The position numbers and the translations under genes are program-made. Of a DNA stretch of 64,000 nt, positions 44,392 to 52,975 are shown piece after piece (positions within the stretch are counted from its first letter, which is position 1; each line of letters starts with the position of its first letter). Where the stretch lies: positions 1-64,000 of the forward strand of contig NZ_OMWA01000009.1 of NCBI RefSeq assembly GCF_900314615.1. Direction: 5' to 3'. The notes beneath the pieces were generated by a model. That model saw only the letters and a program-made list of their open reading frames with translations, was not told where the DNA came from and ran no database searches. The DNA comes from an uncultured Methanobrevibacter sp. (GTDB taxonomy: Archaea; Methanobacteriota; Methanobacteria; Methanobacteriales; Methanobacteriaceae).

Positions 44392-44679
44392 TCAGTGCGC
44401 ATTAATTTCATTTTCAGATCTTTTAACTAAATCTGCTAGTGAATTGCGGACATTTTCAGGAATAGATTCATTTTCCTTTTCAGCAACTAATTGAGAAATT
44501 ATCTTGCATAACACAAAAATAGCATGTTTATGCTCAGCTTTTGTTTTGTGAATATGATGAGGACTAATTTTTAGGCTAATATACTCACTGCAATCATTGG
44601 TAATTTGGTCATCTTCTGCTAAATATTTTAAAACATATACTAAAAATTGATGTAATTGTATCATTTCGTCTTTATACAT
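44392..44679 (-). CDS. UPF0058 family protein
   Basis: A 95-residue protein of the archaeal UPF0058 family: MYKDEMIQLHQFLVYVLKYL at the start and ISPHHIHKTKAEHKHAIFVL (about 38-57) in the middle. The clustered histidines (HH, H, EHKH) suggest metal binding. It is soluble and helical. The function is unknown. It has its own spacer on both sides. Confidence 0.85.
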   Translation of the reverse strand: MYKDEMIQLHQFLVYVLKYLAEDDQITNDCSEYISLKISPHHIHKTKAEHKHAIFVLCKIISQLVAEKENESIPENVRNSLADLVKRSENEINAH

Positions 44680-44971
44680 AGATATCTAACCCAAAATAAC
44701 TAATTTAATTTTAGTTAAAATTTAACTCCTTTTTCTATACAATAATATTATAGTGTAATCATATTTAAATATTGCATTAAAAAATACTTTACAAAATTTG
44801 AAATCTGCAAAAATTAGAATAAATGAAATAAGATATCTAACTGTAATCAAAATAATTTTAAAATTAAAAATAATGAACTGCACAGATGAAAAATTCGGAC
44901 TAGAAAATAAGGTTTTAATCTTTAAACAATACTTTTAATTAATCAGTTCTATGAGAATATGAAAAGGAAAA

Positions 44972-45688
44972 TCAGTGCTTTATGTCAAACTCATTGGTCT
45001 CTACAATCTTAGGCAATTTTCCCAGAGTACCCACATTATCATCACAAATAATAAGAACACCGTCAAAATACTTTCTGTAATTATCACAGCACTCCAATGC
45101 ATTGACCACCTTATCTTCACTTGTAGAACCGTCAACACGGTTGGCAATTTTTGTTGCAAGTCCGTCACATACTGATGCAGAATTGCCTATGACAGTAACT
45201 GCATCAGATACGCCAAAACTTATTGAATGGCCAATCTTTCCAGAAGAAGTTGAAATGCCCAAAGGTTTTTTTCTTTTCTTTATTTCAAAAGCAATATCAT
45301 TTCCCAAAACTTCATTGTTAGAGTAAATTCCGCACAATACCTTTCTGTCGTTTAAAATCGCAACATCTCCACCGTTTTCAACTATCGAATGACTTGAATT
45401 ATTTTTAATGAGATACTCAAGGGCCATCTCAGAAATTGTCCCCGCAACACATGCCATCGGACCAACATCACAGACAATTGAAGATTCATACATCCTCAAA
45501 ACTATATCAGAGAGATTATCATCAGGGATTTTTAAAGGGGAAAATGAAAGTAGAAAGTCATCATTTCCAAGGATATAATCTTTAAGATTCCTTCGAATGG
45601 ATAAAATATATCTTTTCAAATCATGACTGACCAAATCTGTTGTAAGTCTTATATGGGTTTCGCCGATATCAATTTCTGAAAACTGCAT
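44972..45688 (-). CDS. UPF0280 family protein (ApbE-like fold)
   Basis: A 238-residue protein of the UPF0280 family, related to ApbE-type flavin/thiamine-linked folds. Visible marks are VGPMACVAGTISEMALEYLI (about 76-95), VENGGDVAI (about 103-111), GISTSSGKIGHSISFGVSDA (about 144-163) and the C-terminal ANRVDG. Such genes lie beside methanogenesis marker and Hdr-like genes in many methanogens, as here. The activity is unknown. It is divergent from cpgS with a 45-bp spacer. Confidence 0.82.
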   Translation of the reverse strand: MQFSEIDIGETHIRLTTDLVSHDLKRYILSIRRNLKDYILGNDDFLLSFSPLKIPDDNLSDIVLRMYESSIVCDVGPMACVAGTISEMALEYLIKNNSSHSIVENGGDVAILNDRKVLCGIYSNNEVLGNDIAFEIKKRKKPLGISTSSGKIGHSISFGVSDAVTVIGNSASVCDGLATKIANRVDGSTSEDKVVNALECCDNYRKYFDGVLIICDDNVGTLGKLPKIVETNEFDIKH

Positions 45689-45733
45689 ATTTTATAATTT
45701 AACTTATAAAATATAAAAATTATATTAAATAGT

Positions 45734-47113
45734 ATGAAGGCTTTAAACAGAATGCTTTGTTTAGTTGATGGTGAACATTACTTGCCAGTGACACAGGAAG
45801 CAATAGATACATTAAACAATTTGGAACACATCGATATTATAGGAGCAGTTTTTATTGGAGGAACAGAAAAGCTCAGGGACGATTCAGAGGAATCCTACTC
45901 TGAAAAATTGGGCGTTCCTGTTCAATTTGCAAAAGATAAAGACATTCCCTATGACATCATAGTTGAAATGATTAGAAAATATGATGCAGATACAGTCTTT
46001 GATTTAAGCGATGAACCTATTCTGGACTATCCTAAACGATTCAAAATAGCATGCAAGGTTTTAAATGAAGGAATCACCTATGAAGGACCTGACTTTAAGT
46101 TTGAACCTACATCACAATACGACATAATGGAAAAACCATCAATAACCATACTGGGAACAGGAAAACGTATCGGAAAAACAGCAGTTTCAGGATTTGTATC
46201 AAGACTCATTGACAAAAACGGATATGAACCGTGTGTAATTGCAATGGGCAGAGGAGGACCTGAAGAACCTGAAATAGTACACGGTGAAGAACTGAAAATC
46301 AATGCAGAATTCCTGCTTGAGCAGTCTGAAAAGGGAGTTCATGCAGCAAGTGATCACTGGGAAGATGCGCTGATGAGCAGAATCCTGACAATAGGATGCA
46401 GACGATGCGGAGGCGGAATGGCTGGAGAAGTATTTCTTACAAACATGAAAAAAGGAGCAAGACTTGCAAATCAGGTAGATTCAAAATTTGCAATATTTGA
46501 AGGAAGCGGAGCTGCAATACCACCTATAAAAACAGATAAAAAAATCGTACTTATCGGTGCAAATCAGCCTATTGAAAACCTGACAACCTATTTTGGACCT
46601 TATAGAATCGCCCTCGGTGATATGGTTATTTTAACAATGTGCGAAGAACCTATGTGCAGTAATAAAAAAATAAAAGAAATAGAAAATTTTGTAAGTGAAA
46701 TTAATCCGTCTGCAACAGTAATATCTACAGTCTTCAGGCCTAAACCTTTAGATAACATTGAAGGTAAAAAAGTACTGTTTGCAACTACTGCCCCTGAAGA
46801 AGTTAAAGACAAACTGGTGGAATATCTGGAAAGCAATTACAGCTGTGAAGTAATCGGTACAACTGCTCACCTGTCAAACAGACCTCTGCTTCGTCAAGAC
46901 ATGGAAAAATACATGGACAAAGCAGATGTCATGCTGACCGAACTTAAGGCAGCTGCCGTTGATGTGGCTACAAAGGATGCCCTAGCACACGGACTTGAAG
47001 TGGTGTACTGCGATAACATACCGGTAGCCATTAATGACACCTATCCCGAACTAGACAAGTCAGTTTTAAAAATTGTCGATAGTGCAATTGATGATTTTAA
47101 CAAATCATCATAA
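45734..47113 (+). CDS. cpgS: Cyclic 2,3-diphosphoglycerate synthetase
   Basis: A 459-residue enzyme that makes cyclic 2,3-diphosphoglycerate from 2,3-diphosphoglycerate and ATP. This solute is abundant in Methanobacteriales, which supports the taxonomic call. The P-loop is ILGTGKRIGKTAVSGF (about 138-153), followed by AMGRGGPEEPE, GCRRCGGGMAG (about 219-229) and FEGSGAAIPP (about 255-264). The start MKALNRMLCLVDGEHYLPVT is standard. There is almost no leader, so the mRNA may be leaderless. Confidence 0.92.
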   Translation: MKALNRMLCLVDGEHYLPVTQEAIDTLNNLEHIDIIGAVFIGGTEKLRDDSEESYSEKLGVPVQFAKDKDIPYDIIVEMIRKYDADTVFDLSDEPILDYPKRFKIACKVLNEGITYEGPDFKFEPTSQYDIMEKPSITILGTGKRIGKTAVSGFVSRLIDKNGYEPCVIAMGRGGPEEPEIVHGEELKINAEFLLEQSEKGVHAASDHWEDALMSRILTIGCRRCGGGMAGEVFLTNMKKGARLANQVDSKFAIFEGSGAAIPPIKTDKKIVLIGANQPIENLTTYFGPYRIALGDMVILTMCEEPMCSNKKIKEIENFVSEINPSATVISTVFRPKPLDNIEGKKVLFATTAPEEVKDKLVEYLESNYSCEVIGTTAHLSNRPLLRQDMEKYMDKADVMLTELKAAAVDVATKDALAHGLEVVYCDNIPVAINDTYPELDKSVLKIVDSAIDDFNKSS

Positions 47114-47198
47114 AACTATCTTTTTTTATAATCAAAGTAATTCTGCAATTGATATAACCATCTTAATGTTAAAAGATTTAATAATTCTGTTTTTCTGA

Positions 47199-47452
47199 TT
47201 ATAAATATTTTAAAATTTCAAGACCCAAATCTGTATTTTTGTAGAGTCTGCCTTTACGGGCATCCTCATTTAAACACACAACAATTTAAGGTCTTTTAAA
47301 ACATTGGAGACATGGTTTGTTCTCAAACCTATATCTTCAGCGATTGCAGATGGGATTTTAATACTTTCACCAATACTTTTTATAATATTGCATCTGTACT
47401 CTGAGGCCATTACATAACCTACAATATCAAAAATCTCATCATTATTATTCAT
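47199..47452 (-). pseudogene. Frameshifted winged-helix regulator, paralog of 37892-38167
   Basis: The first 60 codons (MNNNDEIFDIVGYVMASEYR ... SNVLKDLK) stop early at 47270-47272. In another frame the match to the intact paralog goes on as VVCLNEDARKGRLYKNTDLG and LEILKYL to a stop at 47199-47201. One extra A in the TTAAATTG stretch near 47290 would restore an 84-residue winged-helix protein parallel to the 91-residue regulator at 37892. The gene is either recently broken or misread at one base. Confidence 0.8.
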
Positions 47453-47494
47453 AATTATAATAACTCAATTTTATTAAAAAAATGTTTCTATAAT

Positions 47495-47800
47495 TTAAAC
47501 ATTTTTATATACAAAATAAGAATTGTTAAACATAAAACCGCAAGAAAAAAAATTATGAATAAAAATTTACACATAAATTTTATACATAATGATAAAAAAT
47601 ACTATCAAAAAATATACAGATTTTAATATTTTAAAAATAAACTGAATTTGAAAAAAAAACATAAAGCATACAATAACTTAGTAAAAGAATCTTCCATACC
47701 TAAACATTTTTATATAAAAAAAAGAAATCGATGAACCTTAATTTTAACAAAAAAATTAATAAAAAAAGATAATAAACTTTATACATAATGATAAAAATTG
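47495..47800 (+). repeat. Degenerate duplication of the mtxX promoter/start region
   Basis: TAAACATTTTTATATA occurs at 47498 and 47702, and TTTATACATAATGATAAAAA at about 47579 and 47779, the same order about 200 bp apart. The second set is the promoter and first codons of mtxX; the first set leads into a frame that does not continue. It looks like a tandem copy of the upstream region. The rest of the 335-bp spacer (47453-47787) has no gene. Confidence 0.55.
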
Positions 47801-48501
47801 CTATAGGAATAGGAACAAACAACAATATTTTAAAAGCCATAGAAGAATTTGAAAAAGAATATCAAGCAGATATAGATTTAGTACACGATGACAACGATTT
47901 AGCAAATGCAATACTTGATGATGATATCGATGCCGTGGTTCGAGGTTCACTTGCCGCATCAGGCGTGATAAAAAAAGTGAAAGAAAATTTTCCAGACATC
48001 TCAAGGGCAACTTATGTCAACGGAGACGGGAAGGAATTCCTGCTTTCACCAGTTGGAATAGATGAAGGAAGCACAATTGATGAGAAGTTTAAAATTGCTG
48101 AAAACTGCGGAGAATTTTTAGAAAAACTTGGAAAAGAACCGAAAATTGCCGTTCTTGCAGACGGAAGAAAAGGAGACTACGGAAGAAGCGAAAAGATCTC
48201 CAAATCCATTGACGATAGTGAAAAGCTTACCCAAATGATTAAGGAAAATACTGATTTTGAAGTGAAAAACTATTATATTCTAATAGAGCAGGCAATAAAA
48301 GACCAATGCAATGTAATCATTGCACCGGACGGAATAATAGGAAACATAATTTTCAGAACCCTTATTTTAGTAAACTCATGGCCAAGTTATGGTGCAGTAA
48401 CATTTGGAATCAACGGAATATACATTGACACCAGCAGAGACCAGAGTGTTGAAGGATATCTTAGAAGCTTAATATTTGCATACCATTTAGCTAACCTTTA
48501 A
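47788..48501 (+). CDS. mtxX: Methanogenesis marker protein 4 (MtxX)
   Basis: A 237-residue protein of the methyltransferase-related MtxX family, restricted to methanogens. Visible are the start MIKIAIGIGTNNNILKAIEE, VVRGSLAASG (about 51-60), SPVGIDEG, VLADGRKGDYGRS (about 125-137) and IAPDGIIGNI (about 172-181). The fold is like phosphate acetyl/butyryltransferases. It was named from linkage to methyltransferase genes; its reaction is unknown. TATA-like TTTTTATATA lies about 80 bases upstream. Confidence 0.88.
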   Translation: MIKIAIGIGTNNNILKAIEEFEKEYQADIDLVHDDNDLANAILDDDIDAVVRGSLAASGVIKKVKENFPDISRATYVNGDGKEFLLSPVGIDEGSTIDEKFKIAENCGEFLEKLGKEPKIAVLADGRKGDYGRSEKISKSIDDSEKLTQMIKENTDFEVKNYYILIEQAIKDQCNVIIAPDGIIGNIIFRTLILVNSWPSYGAVTFGINGIYIDTSRDQSVEGYLRSLIFAYHLANL

Positions 48502-48555
48502 AAACATTAAGACACATAAATATTAATTACTATAAAACTTTTAAGGGATTTGATT

Positions 48556-49320
48556 ATGGCAGAAAATATACTTTATAGAATATATGAATGGTACATATCC
48601 AGAGGACTTGTTCCGGAAAAGATGCCAAAACATGTAGCTATAATTATGGACGGAAACAGAAGATATTCCAAACTCCAGGGAAACATAGACGTTGTCAAAG
48701 GACATGAAATCGGAGTAGATACATTAGAAAAAGTTTTAGACTGGAGTATTGAACTTGGAATTGAAATCATTACTGCCTATGCATTTTCAACAGAAAACTT
48801 TAATAGGCCAAAACATGAAGTTGAAGGGCTGATGAACCTGTTTGTCATCAACTTCAAAAGGCTTGTGAACCACGAAAAGATACACAAAAACGAAGTTAAA
48901 GTACAAGTCGTCGGTAGAACTGAACTTTTGCCCGACAATGTGCGGGAAGCAATACATGAAGCTGAAGAAGCAACAGCACACTACAATAAAAGATATTTTA
49001 ACCTTGCAATAGGTTATGACGGACGTTTGGAAATCGTCGATTCAATTAAAAAAATCATTGAAGATGTACAGGCAGGAAAAGTTTCAATCGATGACGTTGA
49101 TGAAGATATGGTAAGTAAAAATCTGTATACTGCAGGTCTGGATGATCCGAACCTTATTATCAGAACAAGCGGTGAAGAACGCTTAAGCGGATTCCTCCTA
49201 TGGCAGTCATCATATTCAGAACTTTATTTCTGTGAAACATTATGGCCGGATTTAAGAAAAGTCGATTTTATCAGAGCCATAAGATCATATCAGGCAAGAG
49301 ACAGAAGATTTGGAGTTTAA
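48556..49320 (+). CDS. uppS: cis-Prenyltransferase (polyprenyl diphosphate synthase)
   Basis: A 254-residue enzyme that extends allylic diphosphates with cis isoprene units, giving the lipid carrier for wall polymers and glycans. The catalytic IIMDGNRRYSK (about 30-40), TAYAFSTENFNRP (about 77-89), LAIGYDGRLEI and IIRTSGEERLSGFLLWQSSY (about 203-222) are all in place. The ATG at 48556 is preferred; a TTG two codons earlier lies in the ribosome site area. tatD follows two bases later. It fits with the GT4 enzyme at 17 kb, which uses such carriers. Confidence 0.93.
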   Translation: MAENILYRIYEWYISRGLVPEKMPKHVAIIMDGNRRYSKLQGNIDVVKGHEIGVDTLEKVLDWSIELGIEIITAYAFSTENFNRPKHEVEGLMNLFVINFKRLVNHEKIHKNEVKVQVVGRTELLPDNVREAIHEAEEATAHYNKRYFNLAIGYDGRLEIVDSIKKIIEDVQAGKVSIDDVDEDMVSKNLYTAGLDDPNLIIRTSGEERLSGFLLWQSSYSELYFCETLWPDLRKVDFIRAIRSYQARDRRFGV

Positions 49321-49322
49321 AT

Positions 49323-50084
49323 ATGATTGATACACATTGCCACATTGATTTTGAAGACTTTGACAAGGACAGAGAAGAGGTTATCAAAAGAGCAAAGGAC
49401 AAACTCGATTACGTTGTAGCATCAGGTTACAGCATAGAAAGCAATCGGGATGTTTTAAAACTTTCACAGGAATACAAAGGTTTTATTTATCCTACTTTTG
49501 GTTTTCACCCTGTAAGCTCTCAAAATTGCACTAACGAGGAACTTGAAGAGGCACATAAATATCTTATTGAAAATTTAGACAATATTGTGGCTATCGGCGA
49601 GGTTGGAATGGATTACTACTACGTAACAGATAAGGAATTACGTGAAAGACAGCAGGAAATATTCAGAAGCTTTCTTGAAATCGCAAACAATCACAAAGTT
49701 CCAATCGTAATGCATGTAAGGGACTGTGAGAAAAAAGCTGTCAACATCATCGAAGACTACGATGACATTCCTTATTTTATTTTTCACTGCTATGGGGGAA
49801 GTCTAAAAACAGCAAAAAGGATTATGAACCGTGATGATTCATATATGAGCTTTTCCACAATGCTTTGCTATTCAAAACATCACCAGGATTTAATTGAAAA
49901 AATTGACCTGGACTATGTTTTAACTGAAACTGACAGTCCATATCTGGCAATGACAAAAGAAGAGCGTAATGAACCGGTAAATGTTGTTAAAGCAGTTCAT
50001 AAAATTGCTGAGATAAAACAGATGGATGTTAAAGTTGTTGATGAAATTACCACCAACAACGCCAGAAAAATTTTTAAAATTTAG
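49323..50084 (+). CDS. tatD: TatD family metal-dependent hydrolase/DNase
   Basis: A 253-residue TatD protein. Metal ligands are in IDTHCHID (2-9), GEVGMDYY (about 93-100), VMHVRDCEK (about 129-137), FHCYGG and TETDSPYL (about 200-207). TatD proteins are metal-dependent nucleases or hydrolases with roles in DNA repair or quality control. The start at ATG 49323 lies two bases after uppS; longer frames overlap uppS and are not needed. It is convergent and overlaps the unknown gene at 50081 by four bases. Confidence 0.9.
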   Translation: MIDTHCHIDFEDFDKDREEVIKRAKDKLDYVVASGYSIESNRDVLKLSQEYKGFIYPTFGFHPVSSQNCTNEELEEAHKYLIENLDNIVAIGEVGMDYYYVTDKELRERQQEIFRSFLEIANNHKVPIVMHVRDCEKKAVNIIEDYDDIPYFIFHCYGGSLKTAKRIMNRDDSYMSFSTMLCYSKHHQDLIEKIDLDYVLTETDSPYLAMTKEERNEPVNVVKAVHKIAEIKQMDVKVVDEITTNNARKIFKI

Positions 50085-50449
50085 TAATGAAGTGTGAAAT
50101 TCAAATTAATCAGCACATCATTATTTTCCTTAACGGCTTCGATTTCCAATTCGAAGTCAGTTAAATCTTTTTTTACCAAATCAACCAGATGCCAATCTAA
50201 AAGAGAATCATTCAAATAGATTATAAATTGGTTTCTGTCAATTTTAACGGATTTTCTGCAAAAGAGTTTGAAAGCATAGAAATACAGTTCTATTCTAAAT
50301 ATCAAATCTTCCTTATCGCCTTTGCCGTTAATGAAGAAATCCTTTAAATCTTCCTGCAGAATTTTACCTTCATCACCGGTATCGGCTCTGAATGTTTCCA
50401 TTTCCTTTAAATCATTCATCAGTTGTTCTTTTTCTTCATCATTATACAT
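50081..50449 (-). CDS. Uncharacterised protein, last gene of the pilin operon
   Basis: I do not recognise this 122-residue soluble, acidic protein (MYNDEEKEQLMNDLKEMETF ... NFTLHY). The first 50 residues are highly charged and helical; the rest alternates hydrophobic residues as in a beta-rich domain. GGTGAT from the end of the upstream ORF serves as ribosome site. A weak likeness in layout to the ORF just upstream (IxLxF end, similar length) suggests both may share a fold. Its stop codon overlaps that of tatD. Confidence 0.6.
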   Translation of the reverse strand: MYNDEEKEQLMNDLKEMETFRADTGDEGKILQEDLKDFFINGKGDKEDLIFRIELYFYAFKLFCRKSVKIDRNQFIIYLNDSLLDWHLVDLVKKDLTDFELEIEAVKENNDVLINLNFTLHY

Positions 50450-50767
50450 TTAATCACCGTCGAGTGAAAATTTTAACTTTATTATATTGTATTTATTAGG
50501 CATGAAACTTAATGTGAACTTATCGAAAACATCATCCAGCTTTCTTAAAATACTGAATTTTAAATCATCAGGAATTATATAAAGCATAAATGAATCTTCC
50601 TTGATTTCTACACCCAAATCCTCAAGAAGAGGGATTCCAAGTTCGCTTATGAATACATATTTGTATACAATAAGCTCATAGTCATTGACTTCCTTATTGC
50701 TGGAAATTATATCATAAAGTTCTTCCTGCAGTTTGGATGCAACTGCATCAAAAGTTTCGCCGTTAAT
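50450..50767 (-). CDS. 105-codon ORF without a standard start codon
   Basis: A gap between two same-strand genes is filled by an open frame in good protein-like style (INGETFDAVASKLQEELYDI ... KLKFSLDGD) with a TAA at 50450-50452. An in-frame TGA lies just upstream and no ATG, GTG or TTG occurs in the first 50 codons. The best start is ATT at 50765-50767 (or ATT at 50771-50773), with GAGGG at 50774-50778, six bases away from the first. Frameshifting from the upstream gene is another route. The end supplies GGTGAT for the next gene. The function is unknown. Confidence 0.55.
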   Translation of the reverse strand: MNGETFDAVASKLQEELYDIISSNKEVNDYELIVYKYVFISELGIPLLEDLGVEIKEDSFMLYIIPDDLKFSILRKLDDVFDKFTLSFMPNKYNIIKLKFSLDGD

Positions 50768-50768
50768 T

Positions 50769-51152
50769 CTAATCCCTCACAGGCATTAGTCCTCTTTCAC
50801 TAAAGACCTCTTTTGCGGCTACAATACCGTTGATTGCTTTTGGAAATCCGCAGTAAGCAGACATCTGCATTATGATTTCAACAATTTCAGTCGGACTGTT
50901 TCCTACATTTAAAGCGGCATTAATATGTTCTTTAAGCTGTGGAATTGCCCCTAAAACTGTTATTGCAGCGACTGTACATAACTCACGAGTCTTTAAGTCA
51001 ACTTCAGGCCTTGAATAGATTTCAGAATATGGAAATTCAATTACAAAGCGTGACAGGTCCGGTGCAATATCTTCCAGTTCCTTGAAAATCTCTTCAACAG
51101 GCTTCTTTTGAATGTCTTCCAAAATTTCCTTTCCTTTTTCATATCTTGACAT
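50769..51152 (-). CDS. Carboxymuconolactone decarboxylase (AhpD-like) family protein
   Basis: A 127-residue protein starting MSRYEKGKEILEDIQKKPVE. The core TRELCTVAAITVLGAIPQLK then EHINAALNVGNSPTEIVEII (about 56-95) is the CMD fold. It has one cysteine at the ELC position and the EH motif, without a CXXC pair, so it is closer to the decarboxylase-like group than to AhpD peroxidase partners. Its substrate is unknown. Longer starts exist up to 51203, overlapping the pilin gene; none has a good ribosome site. Within the operon it sits between pilin-like genes and two unknowns. Confidence 0.8.
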   Translation of the reverse strand: MSRYEKGKEILEDIQKKPVEEIFKELEDIAPDLSRFVIEFPYSEIYSRPEVDLKTRELCTVAAITVLGAIPQLKEHINAALNVGNSPTEIVEIIMQMSAYCGFPKAINGIVAAKEVFSERGLMPVRD

Positions 51153-51168
51153 AACATTAACTATGTCT

Positions 51169-51669
51169 TTAAACCCATTTAACATTAGCTGTTGTGTAAA
51201 CATAATGAGGTGAGAAAACGGGATTGTAAAGTTTGTTTGTAGATGCCGTTGAATTGAAACTTAACGCAACAGACTTTCTTAAATTATAGTTTATTCTATC
51301 CCCAATGGAATCCAACTGTTTTTTTGAAAAGTCTCTCGATGATGTTGCATAAACCTTAAACTGAATTTTTTTCTTGTTAAAGTTGTTGTCCATCCCCATC
51401 TCCGAATAGGTGACATTTACTATTTCAACCGAATATGGAATTAAAAGCATACTTTTATCCTTTGAATAATCAGAATAAGTCTGTTTTGGATAAATTCCAC
51501 TTGAAGATGAGGCAATTCCATCGTTAATGCCGTTTCTGGCCGCACTCATAGCAATATTCAATTCCTGATCTCCAGCTATAAAAACAGCTGAAAGCATAAT
51601 TACCAATATCAGTACTCCCGATAAAAGCAGATATTCCCCGCTGATTTGTCCTTTGTTGTCAATTTTCAT
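51169..51669 (-). CDS. Class III signal peptide pilin-like protein 1
   Basis: A 166-residue archaeal type IV pilin-like protein. The N-terminus MKIDNKGQISGEYLLLSGVL has the class III (QxSxEY) signal: short charged leader, cleavage before Q, then a hydrophobic helix (about 12-32), as cleaved by EppA-type peptidase. The rest is an outside beta-rich domain with possible N-glycosylation sites (NVT, NST). It overlaps the next upstream pilin gene by four bases, so both should be made together as pilus or surface filament subunits. Confidence 0.82.
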   Translation of the reverse strand: MKIDNKGQISGEYLLLSGVLILVIMLSAVFIAGDQELNIAMSAARNGINDGIASSSSGIYPKQTYSDYSKDKSMLLIPYSVEIVNVTYSEMGMDNNFNKKKIQFKVYATSSRDFSKKQLDSIGDRINYNLRKSVALSFNSTASTNKLYNPVFSPHYVYTTANVKWV

Positions 51670-52061
51670 GTTATCACTATTTTTCCTTCACTATTTTTTG
51701 AAATCATATAGCTTTGTCCACTATGCAATTTATATTTTGAATCAATATTTGAAAGTGGAAACAATGTTTCTCCCTTTTTGCCATCATATTCTATCGTTAA
51801 TTTTGTTTTATCGACCGTTATTTCATAATAACCTAAATTAGAAGGCAACTTAATGGATTTAGAGTAACCTTCCCCATTGGAATTCACCTGACTTATTTCA
51901 TTTGCAACGCCGTCCAAAACAAGCCTGTGTGCAACATTATCTTCAATATTGAAACTTGATTCAATAGCCGATTGAGATAAAAATAATAATGGAATAGTTA
52001 TCAATAAAATAACAAAGATTGAAAACAAATATTCTATTGAAATAAAACCTTTATTATCCAT
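51666..52061 (-). CDS. Class III signal peptide pilin-like protein 2
   Basis: A 131-residue protein starting MDNKGFISIEYLFSIFVILL, a class III-like signal in which F replaces the usual Q at the cleavage site, followed by a hydrophobic helix. The remainder is a compact beta-rich domain (about 35-131). First gene of the operon. The F for Q change may affect processing by the EppA-type peptidase. Likely a minor pilin or surface subunit. Confidence 0.78.
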   Translation of the reverse strand: MDNKGFISIEYLFSIFVILLITIPLLFLSQSAIESSFNIEDNVAHRLVLDGVANEISQVNSNGEGYSKSIKLPSNLGYYEITVDKTKLTIEYDGKKGETLFPLSNIDSKYKLHSGQSYMISKNSEGKIVIT

Positions 52062-52158
52062 ATTTTTAAATTATCTTGAAGATTAATAAAGTTTTCTCAA
52101 ATTAAAAGACAATATTGAGACAAAATCATTAAATAATATATTAAATATAAAATTTACC

Positions 52159-52911
52159 ATGAAAGGAAAAGTAATTTTCATAGGTGCAGGTCCTGGAGAC
52201 CCTGATTTAATCACCGTAAAAGGAAGAAAAGTAATTGAAAATGCTGACGTTATTATTTATGCAGGTTCACTTGTTAATAAAGATGTTTTAAACCCTGCTA
52301 AGGATGAATGTGAAATACACAATAGTGCTTACTTAAACCTGGAAGAAACTGATGCAATTATTACAGAAGCAGTTAATGAAGGTAAATTGGTTGCCCGTGT
52401 ACATACAGGAGATCCTTCAATTTACGGAGCAATAGGCGAACAGATTCGTGAACTTAAAAAACATGATATTGAATATGAAATCATTCCGGGCGTAAGTTCT
52501 CTTTTTGGTACTGCAAGCGTGCTTGAAGCTGAATTGACACTGCCTGAAATTTCACAGAGCGTTATAATAACCCGTCCGGAAGGAAGAACTCCAAAACCTG
52601 CCGGTGAAAGTTTAGCCAGCTTTTCCAAGCATCATGCAACCATGTGTATCTTTTTGGGAATAGGTATGATTGATAAAGTAGTTGATGAATTGCTTGAAGG
52701 TTATGAAGAAACTACTCCCGTTGCAGTTGTAAAAAAAGCTACCTGGCCAGACCAGCAAATAATTAAAGGAACCCTTGCAGATATTGCAGGAAAAGTTAAA
52801 GATGCCAATATTACAAAGACTGCGATGATTGTGGTGGGAGATGTCTTAGACCCAGGTGACTTTAATGCATCTAAGCTATATGATAAAAACTTTAAACATG
52901 AATACAGATAA
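52159..52911 (+). CDS. cbiF: Cobalt-precorrin-4 C11-methyltransferase
   Basis: A 250-residue SAM-dependent methylase of corrin ring synthesis. The start VIFIGAGPGDPDLITVKGRK (about 5-24) binds SAM, followed by YAGSLVN (about 34-40), ARVHTGDPSIYGAIGEQ (about 80-96), IPGVSS (about 108-113) and the RPEGRTPKP segment (about 136-144) typical of CbiF/CobM. It makes the corrinoid needed by methanogenesis and by the corrinoid-linked MetE below. No other cob gene is nearby. Confidence 0.93.
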   Translation: MKGKVIFIGAGPGDPDLITVKGRKVIENADVIIYAGSLVNKDVLNPAKDECEIHNSAYLNLEETDAIITEAVNEGKLVARVHTGDPSIYGAIGEQIRELKKHDIEYEIIPGVSSLFGTASVLEAELTLPEISQSVIITRPEGRTPKPAGESLASFSKHHATMCIFLGIGMIDKVVDELLEGYEETTPVAVVKKATWPDQQIIKGTLADIAGKVKDANITKTAMIVVGDVLDPGDFNASKLYDKNFKHEYR

Positions 52912-52919
52912 AAAATTAA

Positions 52920-52956
52920 TTTCCCAAAAGCCATTTTTCCAATGAATTTTGGGAAA
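52920..52956. terminator. Bidirectional terminator after cbiF
   Basis: TTTCCCAAAA (52920-52929) and TTTTGGGAAA (52947-52956) are perfect 10-bp arms with a 17-base loop, T-rich on the right for cbiF and on the left for the small convergent gene. Confidence 0.75.
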
Positions 52957-52975
52957 GCAACTTATTTTTTTAATA

